The notes under the pieces: model-generated
The model's input: the letters and a program-made list of their open reading frames with translations, nothing else
What the model was told of the DNA's origin: nothing
Databases searched by the model: none
Shown here: in pieces, positions 10,470-19,401 of the stretch
How the letters are laid out: every line of letters begins with the position of its first letter
How positions within the stretch are numbered: the stretch's first letter is position 1
From: Flavobacterium sp.
GTDB taxonomy: Bacteria; Bacteroidota; Bacteroidia; Flavobacteriales; Flavobacteriaceae
Assembly: GCF_017744675.1 (NCBI RefSeq)
Contig: NZ_JAGIAV010000004.1
Location: 1,057,033-1,121,032 of the forward strand
Direction of reading: 5' to 3'
DNA length: 64,000 nt
Made by a program: the position numbers and the translations under genes

Positions 10470-13400
10470 AAAAAATTATACTCTTTTCTTTATTATTAAC
10501 ATCATTTCTACTTTATTCTCAAACAGGAATTAAGAAAGTTGTTATTAATAATCCTGCCGCTATTGTTATTGACGGTACAGAAAAACCAGCTTCAGGTTTT
10601 GGAGAGAATAACGGAAGAATTGAAAATTTTGCTATAACTGGAGGAACTTTATTAAATAATGCCAGCTACACACAAGTATGGACAAAGGATGGAGCTCCAT
10701 TTACTCCTACTGACTTCAATAAGCTTTATGCAGGTACTTATATCGTAACAGTAACCGACTCTAAAAACTGCTCTCTTCCAAAAACTTTTACTATAGGACA
10801 ACCTCAAAAATTAGAAGCTAGTGTTTCTGGTAATAAAATAGCCTGCTTTGGTGGCACCGGAAGTCTAGTCGCATCAGTTTCAGGAGGTACAGTTAATCTA
10901 GGTTATACCTACGTATGGGAAAAAAAAGAAGGAGGTGTTTACAATACTGTATTTGGAAAATCAGGCAACATTGCTGGAGGTTTAGATACTGGCACTTATA
11001 GAGTTATAGTAACAGACAATGCTAGTCCTGCCAATACAACAATTTCAGCAGATATCTTCTTAGATCAAAATGCAAAATTAACTGCAACACCATATTTAAC
11101 ACATGTTAGTTGTAGAGGAGAAAATAATGGTATGGTAAGTTTAATGCTCGGCGGAGGAACTGGAGTTTATAATGTACAATGGACAAATGGCCCAATAGGA
11201 GCAATCAGAACAAATTTAACGGCTGGGACTTATGAGTATACTGTTACTGATGCAAACGTTTCAAATTGTTCGATCACTGGTTCTATTCAAATTACTGAGC
11301 CTGGAACTTCAATATCAGTCAATCCTTCCGTAACCCAAACCCAGCCCTCAACTCCAACGGCTTTTGATGGAAAAATAAAAGTTTCTGGAATGGGTGGTAC
11401 CCCAGGATATACCTATGCTTGGTACAAAGGAAATTCACCAATTAATCCCGACCCTGATCAAGACGGAGAAGCTATTGGTCTTGATAATGGCACATATCAT
11501 GTTGTTATAACAGATGCTAATAACTGCTCTGTTACAAGTGCAGATATGGTACTTAATGCTTTAGCTGTAGCAATTGATGCTCATACAGATATTAAATGTT
11601 TTGGCGAATCAACAGGTAGTATAACTGCAAAAGCCTTTGGAGGTTTAGGTTCTGGATATACTTACAAATGGTACACAATGAACGGTACTACCGAAACTGC
11701 TCAAGGCACGACAACTGCAACAATAAGCAATATCCCTTTCGGAACTTATAGAGTAAGAGTTAATGAGGGACAAACTCCTTCAGCTTATATCGATTATACC
11801 CTTACACAACCAGCCGCCCCTCTAAATGTAACTCATAATAAAACGGATCCAAGTTGTTTTGGAGGAAATAATGGTACTATTATACTTAATGTTTCTGGAG
11901 GAACAGTAGGAAGTGGCTACACCTATTTATGGAGTAATGGAAGCACGGCAAAAGATCAAACTACTTTAACTGCAGGAACTTATTCGGTAACTGTAAACGA
12001 TGCTTACAATTGTCCGTTTACTATAAACGGAATTGTTCTTGGACAGCCTACTCCTATTACTATTCCTGCACCTTCAATTACACATGTTGCAATTTATGGA
12101 CAAAGCACGGGGTCTATTACACTTAATTCTATAACTGGCGGCACTCCTAACAATGGAAATTACATTTATAAATGGACGTATGATAAAGAAAATACCTTTT
12201 TACAAACTACAAAAAATATCTCTGCTCTTAAAGCTGGTAAATATACTTTAGAAGTAACAGATAGCAAATCATGTACTGCCACACAAACATACACAATTAC
12301 TGAAAATCCAGAATTAACTGTTTCTATAAATGAAACTAAATCTATTTTATGTAATGGAAATACTAACGGTGAAATAACAGCTACTGTTAACGGAGGTGTT
12401 GCCAATTACATTTACAAATGGTATAAAAATGGATCTTTAGTTGCAGGAAACACTAATGTTCTGCCTAATTTAGGTTTTGGAAAATACAAGCTAGTTGTGA
12501 CTGATAATGTTGGTGCAACAAAAGAAAGCAATGAACTTGATCTTGTGCAACCTAACGTATTGTCTGTTGCACTAACTTCGACCACACCTGTTTTATGTTA
12601 CGGCAACAATACTGGAGCAATTGATATAACACCTGCAGGAGGAACTCTACCTTATACATTTGCATGGAAAAAAGATAATATAGCTTACGCAACAACAGAA
12701 GATTTAACAGGGCTTACATCAGCAACTTATAGCTTACTAATTACAGATAAAAACGGATGTACAACAGTATTAAACAACATTAAGATAAATCAGCCTGCTG
12801 CACCACTAGCTATAACTGATGTTCAAGTGAAAGATTTAACAGGTTTTGAAACCAAAAATGGCGTCATTGAAGTTAATGTTACTGGAGGAGTAACAAATTA
12901 TACTTATGCTTGGAGAGTAAAAGGAAGCACTCCGGTTATTGGAACCGCAAAAATATTAGATCAGCTGGCAATTGGAACTTACGTACTTACTGTTACAGAT
13001 CAGAATAATTGTACCATTACTAAAGAGTATACATTGGTGCAACCAGACAAGCTAGACATTACAGCTATCACAATGACACCAAATACACAAGTAAAATGTT
13101 TTGGAGACACAACGGCAGAATTAACTGCAACAATTAGTGGTGGTGTACCTGCTTATATTTATAAATGGTACAATGCTTTAGCTCCAACTGTAGTCTTATC
13201 AACAACAAATAAAGTTTCTAACCTTGGAGCTGGAAAATATATTGTTTCAGTAACAGACCAAAACAATAACATACTATACGGAACAAATGAATATACGGTT
13301 ACACAACCAAATCCATTAGCGATTACCAATACAAAAACAGAGGTTTCTTGTAAAAATGGAAGTGATGGTACAATCAATTTAACGATAACCGGAGGTTCTT

Positions 13401-16400
13401 CCGATTACAATATTGTGTGGAATTATAACTCTGCAGTTAATAATGGAAAAACAAGTATTAATAATCTTCCTGCTGGAAATTATACAGTAACGGTCTCAGA
13501 CAAAAATGCTGTAAACTGTACTATCAGTAAAACAATTGAAATTACAGAACCTGCAAATGCATTAGCGATTGCAAGTCAAAATGTTGTAGATGCTTCGGGA
13601 TTTGGCTTAAGCAACGGAAAAATTTCTGTTCAAATTTCTGGTGGAACTCCCAATTATTCTTATAAATGGTTTAAAAACAACATAGAAATTGCTGGTCAAA
13701 CTAATCCAATTTTAGACAATCAATTAGCCGGATCATACAAATTAGTAGTAACTGATAGTAAAAACTGTACATTAGAGCAACCATTTAGTATTAAAGAACC
13801 TTTAGAACTTAAAGTAAACATTTCGATTGCAAAAACAATTGATTGTTTCGAAGGAGTTGGTATTTTAAAAGCTAAAGCAGTTGTTGGAACTGGTGTGCCT
13901 GATGCACAGGGATTCTATACTTACAAATGGTTTAAAGAAGATGGTACTTTAATTAATACAGCTTTAAGTATCGAAGCAACAACAGGAAATATTCCTAGAG
14001 GCAAATATTATGTAACAGTTATTGATTCAAACAATAATAAAACTACTTCCAGCCTATTCGAAATTACACAGCCAACACAAATCATAGTAACCACAGCAAA
14101 TAAACAAGATGTAACTTGTTATGATGGATATGATGGAGTGGCAGAAATTAACGTAACTGGAGGAACACCTGACATCATTGCTGGAGCTCCCGTATATACT
14201 TATTTATGGAGTAATGGAAGTACAACCAAAAATCAATACAATTTAAGAAAAGGAACTTATTCTGTAACCGTTTATGATGGAAATCTCTGCGTTGGGACTT
14301 TAAACAACATCGTAATAGACCAGCCATTAGATTTCGGATTTGATTTGGATAAAATAGTACCAACTATTCCAACTGCGGGCAATAATGATGGTGCATTACA
14401 TATAGAAATCGTAGGCGGAATTGCGCCTTACAGATATGTATGTAAAGATAGTAATGGAAATATCATTAAAGATGTAACAAACTCAAACTTGAAACAAGTT
14501 GATTTTACCAATTTAGCTTCAAGCATTTTTACTGTTTCAGCAACAGATGCCACTGGATGTACAAAATCTACAGAATTTGATTTTAACAATAATGTATTAG
14601 AAATCAGCATCAGCCAATCGGCAGAGATTACTTGTAATAATGGTAAAAATGGCTCATTAACAGCGCTTGTAAAAGGAGGTTTCGGAATTAGAACTATTTC
14701 TTGGTATAAAAATGGTATTAAAATTCCGAACGAATCAAATGCTTTATTGAGCAATCTGGAAATTGGAACTTATTATGCTGTTGTAAAAGACTTTAACAAA
14801 GTAGAAGTTACTAGCAAATCGATTTTAATTACACAGCCAGATCCGATTGTGGTTACTTATACACAAAAAAATGTAAACTGTTTAGGATTCAGCGATGGTA
14901 CTATTACATTAAAAGCGTCTGGCGGAAGCAATAATTTTCAATACCGTTATAAACCTCAAAATTCAAGTTATGGCAATTGGATAGCTTTTAATAATCTTAC
15001 AGCTGTAATTCCAAATTTAAAAGCGAATACTTACGACATACAAGTGCAAGACAGTAAAGGCTGTAATTATACTTCAATAGTAAATGTTGAAATTACAGAA
15101 CCAAAACAGCTACTAATAAGTCAAAATACAATTACACCTACAACAGGTTTTGGACTTTCTAACGGAAGTATTAATATCGTGGTTCAGGGCGGAACTCAAC
15201 CTTACAGCTATAAATGGTTTACAAGTGCAAATAGTCAGGTTAACGGAACTGCTGCAACTGCAACAAATCTTCCTGCGGGTAAATATTACGCCATTGCAAC
15301 TGATGCTCAAGGATGTACAATTACATCTGAACTATACGAAATTACACAGCCTGATTTGTTAGTTGCTACTATTGCATCTACTAATAAAGTTTTGTGTAAT
15401 GGAGATAAAAATGCAAGCCTTAGAGCAAATGTGATGGGAGGAATTGCTGGCTATACATACAAATGGTACTCGGTTCCAGATACAGGCATTCTTGGAACAA
15501 ATGTCTCCTTAGGAAATCTTGGAATAGGAACCTACTATGTTGAAGTAACCGATACAAAAAACAACGTTTCAAAAAGTGAATCGTTTATAATTGGCGAACC
15601 TCAAAAATTGAGCAATTCACTTTCTGCAGATTACACACTTTGCGGAGATGGAAATGATTGGACTATTACTCCTACTGCTATTGGTGGAACAAAACCGTAT
15701 ACATACTTATGGAATACTGGCGCAACTACAGAAGTTCTAAAAAATGCTGCACCAGGAACATATTCTGTAACGGTTACAGACTTTAATGGATGTACGATTA
15801 CTAAATCTATTTCCTTTGTTGCACCACCTCATCTTGATGCTTCAGAAACTATCAAAATGCCAACATGTTATCTAGGCTCTGATGCAAAAATTGTTTTAAC
15901 GCCAATTGCAGGTACAGCTCCATATACTTATCTATGGAATACTGGCGAGAAAACAAATACATTGAACAATGCAACTGCAGGTACTTATTCAATTGAAATA
16001 ACAGATTATAGAGGCTGTAAAATTTCAAGAAGCTATACCATTATAGATCCTCCAAAAGACGTTATTTATTTAGGCGAAGATGTTACTCTTTGCTACAAAC
16101 AAAGCCTTACAATTAATGGTGCTATCGATGATGATAAGGCTACTTACGCATGGACATCTGACAAAGGCTTCAAAAGTACAAACCCTATTATTACAGTTTC
16201 AGAACCTGCCAATTATACACTTGTTGTAACAAATAAATTAGGCTGTCAAGCAACAGATACAATTAATATTTCGAGTCAAGAATCTGATATCAGTGCTGAG
16301 TTTATTATGTCATCTCAAGTATTTGTTAATGAAAAATTTATCATCGTAGATGTTAGCAATCCAAAAGCAGATAAAATCGAATGGAAATTACCGCCAGAAG

Positions 16401-16822
16401 CAGTTGTAACAACTAATAATGGAGATTATGCCGAAATGAGTTTTACAAAACCTGGTGAATACGATATTACAATTAATACCGAAAAAGGAAGATGTACCGC
16501 TTACCAGACTAAAACCGTTTTAGTTACCAAAGGGGAATACGTTGATCCTGATGAAACAGATTTACAGAAAAAATTTGATATAAAGGTTTATCCAAATCCT
16601 TCCAATGGAATATTTACTGTAAATGCAACATTAGATAAAGTAATGCCAGCAACTGTAAAAGTCTATAACCTAAACAACAATGTGGTTATTGATTCTAAAA
16701 GTGGAAATGGACAGGATAATTATTCGTTCAATTTTAGTTTAAACGGACTTCCATCAGGGATCTATTTTGTATTGTTTGAATCGCAGCAGGGAACAAAGCT
16801 GAGAAAACTGATTATACAATAA
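10466..16822 (+). CDS. Giant SprB-repeat surface protein with T9SS type A sorting domain
   Basis: The start is set at the ATG at 10466 (MKKIILFSLLLTSFLLYSQ, a signal peptide), which overlaps the previous stop; an upstream in-frame ATG lacks this context. The protein has 2118 residues. About 22 SprB-type repeats of 60-90 residues fill residues 35-1860, each with a GG..Y.Y.W core and a G.Y.V.VTD strand and usually ending in Q/E-P. The first 21 fall into seven trimers by cysteine pattern. Two further Ig/PKD-like segments follow. Residues about 2036-2118 match the T9SS C-terminal sorting domain (KVYPNPSNGIF, LPSGIYFVLF, KLIIQ). SprB of F. johnsoniae is a mobile gliding adhesin secreted by T9SS. 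This protein shares the repeat but is shorter, so an adhesin or surface fibre is inferred. It is not called sprB because the gene context differs. Confidence 0.85.
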   Translation: MKKIILFSLLLTSFLLYSQTGIKKVVINNPAAIVIDGTEKPASGFGENNGRIENFAITGGTLLNNASYTQVWTKDGAPFTPTDFNKLYAGTYIVTVTDSKNCSLPKTFTIGQPQKLEASVSGNKIACFGGTGSLVASVSGGTVNLGYTYVWEKKEGGVYNTVFGKSGNIAGGLDTGTYRVIVTDNASPANTTISADIFLDQNAKLTATPYLTHVSCRGENNGMVSLMLGGGTGVYNVQWTNGPIGAIRTNLTAGTYEYTVTDANVSNCSITGSIQITEPGTSISVNPSVTQTQPSTPTAFDGKIKVSGMGGTPGYTYAWYKGNSPINPDPDQDGEAIGLDNGTYHVVITDANNCSVTSADMVLNALAVAIDAHTDIKCFGESTGSITAKAFGGLGSGYTYKWYTMNGTTETAQGTTTATISNIPFGTYRVRVNEGQTPSAYIDYTLTQPAAPLNVTHNKTDPSCFGGNNGTIILNVSGGTVGSGYTYLWSNGSTAKDQTTLTAGTYSVTVNDAYNCPFTINGIVLGQPTPITIPAPSITHVAIYGQSTGSITLNSITGGTPNNGNYIYKWTYDKENTFLQTTKNISALKAGKYTLEVTDSKSCTATQTYTITENPELTVSINETKSILCNGNTNGEITATVNGGVANYIYKWYKNGSLVAGNTNVLPNLGFGKYKLVVTDNVGATKESNELDLVQPNVLSVALTSTTPVLCYGNNTGAIDITPAGGTLPYTFAWKKDNIAYATTEDLTGLTSATYSLLITDKNGCTTVLNNIKINQPAAPLAITDVQVKDLTGFETKNGVIEVNVTGGVTNYTYAWRVKGSTPVIGTAKILDQLAIGTYVLTVTDQNNCTITKEYTLVQPDKLDITAITMTPNTQVKCFGDTTAELTATISGGVPAYIYKWYNALAPTVVLSTTNKVSNLGAGKYIVSVTDQNNNILYGTNEYTVTQPNPLAITNTKTEVSCKNGSDGTINLTITGGSSDYNIVWNYNSAVNNGKTSINNLPAGNYTVTVSDKNAVNCTISKTIEITEPANALAIASQNVVDASGFGLSNGKISVQISGGTPNYSYKWFKNNIEIAGQTNPILDNQLAGSYKLVVTDSKNCTLEQPFSIKEPLELKVNISIAKTIDCFEGVGILKAKAVVGTGVPDAQGFYTYKWFKEDGTLINTALSIEATTGNIPRGKYYVTVIDSNNNKTTSSLFEITQPTQIIVTTANKQDVTCYDGYDGVAEINVTGGTPDIIAGAPVYTYLWSNGSTTKNQYNLRKGTYSVTVYDGNLCVGTLNNIVIDQPLDFGFDLDKIVPTIPTAGNNDGALHIEIVGGIAPYRYVCKDSNGNIIKDVTNSNLKQVDFTNLASSIFTVSATDATGCTKSTEFDFNNNVLEISISQSAEITCNNGKNGSLTALVKGGFGIRTISWYKNGIKIPNESNALLSNLEIGTYYAVVKDFNKVEVTSKSILITQPDPIVVTYTQKNVNCLGFSDGTITLKASGGSNNFQYRYKPQNSSYGNWIAFNNLTAVIPNLKANTYDIQVQDSKGCNYTSIVNVEITEPKQLLISQNTITPTTGFGLSNGSINIVVQGGTQPYSYKWFTSANSQVNGTAATATNLPAGKYYAIATDAQGCTITSELYEITQPDLLVATIASTNKVLCNGDKNASLRANVMGGIAGYTYKWYSVPDTGILGTNVSLGNLGIGTYYVEVTDTKNNVSKSESFIIGEPQKLSNSLSADYTLCGDGNDWTITPTAIGGTKPYTYLWNTGATTEVLKNAAPGTYSVTVTDFNGCTITKSISFVAPPHLDASETIKMPTCYLGSDAKIVLTPIAGTAPYTYLWNTGEKTNTLNNATAGTYSIEITDYRGCKISRSYTIIDPPKDVIYLGEDVTLCYKQSLTINGAIDDDKATYAWTSDKGFKSTNPIITVSEPANYTLVVTNKLGCQATDTINISSQESDISAEFIMSSQVFVNEKFIIVDVSNPKADKIEWKLPPEAVVTTNNGDYAEMSFTKPGEYDITINTEKGRCTAYQTKTVLVTKGEYVDPDETDLQKKFDIKVYPNPSNGIFTVNATLDKVMPATVKVYNLNNNVVIDSKSGNGQDNYSFNFSLNGLPSGIYFVLFESQQGTKLRKLIIQ

Positions 16823-16914
16823 TCCTCAATCATTTGAGCGACAAGTCAATTTTAATAAAATAGTGCGAAATATAAGGTTAGTCCTTCCCTATTCCATGCC
16901 CTGAATATATTATA

Positions 16915-19359
16915 ATGAATTTAAAAAGAATATCATTTTTTAGCATACTATTGTTCACATCCTTAGGATTTGCACAGAATTTCAATGTTGAAGAATTAGG
17001 AAAGGCCAAATTAATAAATGTCTCCGGTGGCGCTTCGGCCAATGGAGTGTTCTATACAGGAAACGCAGCCAGAGAGCCTTTTACCTATTTCTTAAACGGA
17101 AATATCAATGTGAATGTCGCAGGTTTATATAATATCCCTTTTTCATTTTCCTATACCAATCAACGTTTTGGTTACAACAGGCCAGTTCTAATGAATCGTT
17201 TGAGCATACATCCATCTTATAAATGGATTACTGGACATATTGGAGATGTAAGCATGACTTTTTCTCCATACACTTTAGCAGGACACCAATTTACAGGTTT
17301 AGGTGTCGATCTAACTCCGCAAGGTAAATTTAAAATCAGTGCCATGTATGGGCGTTTGGTTAAAAGTAGCGAATATGATGCTCTCAATAGCGAATTGGTT
17401 CCAACCTATAAAAGATTTGGTTACGGTTTTAAAACACAATATTCCTTAGAAAAAGTAAATCTTGGACTTACCTTTTTTAGAGCAAAAGATGAGATTAATT
17501 CGCTGTCTATTCCAGTTCCTTATGAATTAGGTGTTTCTCCAAAAGAAAATGCTGCAATCAGTTTTGAAACCTCTTTTAAATTATTTAAAAAATTACAGGT
17601 TTTAACTGAATTTGCAAACAGTGCCATAACAGAAGATACAAGAGCCGAAGGAAATGCAAAAGCAAAAAATGTTGCTTCATTATTTGTAAATTCCAACCCA
17701 ACTACAACAAGCTATAAAGCAATTAAAGGACAATTGGTTTATCCTGCCGGAAAAGGAACTTTAGGTCTGGGGTACGAACGCATCGATCCAAATTACAGAA
17801 CATTGGGTGGTTATTATTTTAATAATGACTTAGAAAATATTACTGTAAATGCTTCTCAAACTTTATACAAAGACAAATTAAGCTTAAACCTGAATTTAGG
17901 TTTGCAAAAAGACAATTTGGATAAACAGAAACAAAGTCAGATGAAAAGATTAGTCTCTTCTATCAGCGCAGATTTTAGAGCCAACCAGAAATTAAATTTC
18001 AATGTAAACTATTCTAATTTTCAATCATTTACCAATAGCCGAAATCAGTTTGATTACATCAATCAGACCTCTCAGTATGAATATTTAGATACTTTAAATT
18101 ACAGACAAGTCAGTCAGAATGCAGCGCTTACTGTTAACTATCTTTTGAAAAATGATAAAAGACAGAAACAAGCCTTCAATGCGACTTTCAGCATGCAAGA
18201 CGCCGTAAATCAGCAAGAAGGGAAAACAATTGCAGGCGGAGCAAGTACGTATTATAACACAGGACTTTCGTACATTATCGGATATCCGCAGAAAGATTTA
18301 AACTTAACAGCTTCATTCAACAGTACAATAGGGAAATTAGATACTAGTGATAATTTAATTTTAGGACCAACAATTGGCGCGACAAAACTATTTTATGACA
18401 AAAAACTAAACACTTCCTTTTCTACCAGTTATAATACTAGTTTCAATAATGGCGATAAAGTCAATGACATTATTAATATCCGTTTAAACGGTTCCTATAT
18501 TTATTTGCAAAAGCACAATTTCGGTTTAAACTGTATTACACTTTTCAGTAGTTCGCAAACCGTTCGCAATAATGATTTGACAGCTACTTTATCCTACACC
18601 TATTCATTTGACAAAATCAAACTTCGTCCAAAACGTGTAGAAGAAAAAACTGTTGCAGTAAAAGAAGCTCCAGAAAGCACGCTAAAAATCTCTTCGAAAG
18701 ATGTAACATTAGAAGGAACAAAAGCAGAAATCATTGCTAATCTAGAACAGCTTCAAAATAACTTAAAACCAGTGCCAGAAGAAGAAAACGAAAAGCTAAA
18801 CAAGCTTTTGAATGTTGCCCGAATGGAATTGGATGATAAACAATTTAAAGAAAAAACACTCGATTATCTTGATCAATATAATTCAGATAAAGAAATTGTT
18901 TCACAATACAACTCTGTACTTTTTGATATCGTACAAAAACTAAATCGTGAAATTTCAGCCAAAGATGAAAATATCGAAAAAGTTTACGTCACAGCAATTG
19001 GCCGTGTTAATACAGACAAAATGCATGGTATTAGTAGCGAAGAAGCAAAAGACAAAGTCGCTTACAATAAATATCTAAAATTGGTAGAAAGAAGCAAACA
19101 AAGCGAAAAACAGCTTATTAACCATAGATGGATGATGAGGGAATTTACAACGCTTGCCAAACTGCCAAAAAATGAACTTCAGAATAACGAATCAATGGCA
19201 GCTTTCAGCAAACAAGAAGTCAACACGTTTTTTGATTTAAATCATGATAAAAAACCTACTGACGAAATTAGCGCGCAATTAGAAGAAAAAATGATTCCGT
19301 TTTATCATCAATTGGCAATGGAAAAAGCAGTAAATGATACTATCGAATTAAAACATTAA
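16915..19359 (+). CDS. Outer-membrane beta-barrel protein with a helical C-terminal tail
   Basis: This is an 814-residue protein with a signal peptide (MNLKRISFFSILLFTSLGFAQ). Residues about 25-580 are alternating polar/hydrophobic strands rich in aromatic residues and ending in short turns (for example NVNYSNFQSF and TATLSYTYSF), as in a large outer-membrane barrel. From about residue 585 the composition switches to charged, helical, coiled-coil-like sequence to the end, which would be periplasmic. It has no recognisable TonB-dependent plug. It follows the SprB-repeat gene by 92 bp and precedes the toxin-like gene by 42 bp. That position suggests an export pore or surface anchor for one of them, but this is inference. 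I cannot assign it to PorP/SprF with confidence. Confidence 0.65.
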   Translation: MNLKRISFFSILLFTSLGFAQNFNVEELGKAKLINVSGGASANGVFYTGNAAREPFTYFLNGNINVNVAGLYNIPFSFSYTNQRFGYNRPVLMNRLSIHPSYKWITGHIGDVSMTFSPYTLAGHQFTGLGVDLTPQGKFKISAMYGRLVKSSEYDALNSELVPTYKRFGYGFKTQYSLEKVNLGLTFFRAKDEINSLSIPVPYELGVSPKENAAISFETSFKLFKKLQVLTEFANSAITEDTRAEGNAKAKNVASLFVNSNPTTTSYKAIKGQLVYPAGKGTLGLGYERIDPNYRTLGGYYFNNDLENITVNASQTLYKDKLSLNLNLGLQKDNLDKQKQSQMKRLVSSISADFRANQKLNFNVNYSNFQSFTNSRNQFDYINQTSQYEYLDTLNYRQVSQNAALTVNYLLKNDKRQKQAFNATFSMQDAVNQQEGKTIAGGASTYYNTGLSYIIGYPQKDLNLTASFNSTIGKLDTSDNLILGPTIGATKLFYDKKLNTSFSTSYNTSFNNGDKVNDIINIRLNGSYIYLQKHNFGLNCITLFSSSQTVRNNDLTATLSYTYSFDKIKLRPKRVEEKTVAVKEAPESTLKISSKDVTLEGTKAEIIANLEQLQNNLKPVPEEENEKLNKLLNVARMELDDKQFKEKTLDYLDQYNSDKEIVSQYNSVLFDIVQKLNREISAKDENIEKVYVTAIGRVNTDKMHGISSEEAKDKVAYNKYLKLVERSKQSEKQLINHRWMMREFTTLAKLPKNELQNNESMAAFSKQEVNTFFDLNHDKKPTDEISAQLEEKMIPFYHQLAMEKAVNDTIELKH

Positions 19360-19401
19360 GAGAAAAAGATTTTAAAGTATAATAGTTATAAACACACCCA
19401 A

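Noticed and set aside
12166..15310. Several - strand ORFs within the SprB-repeat gene
   Set aside because: They recur at repeat spacing and are antisense shadows of the repeated coding sequence.
10579..16020. Repeat array as CRISPR or DNA satellite
   Set aside because: The period is about 750 bp in codon register with diverged copies, so it is protein-level repetition.
10466..16822. Naming the giant repeat protein SprB itself
   Set aside because: It is much shorter than the F. johnsoniae adhesin, has only ~22 repeats and lacks the known sprC/sprD/sprF neighbours.
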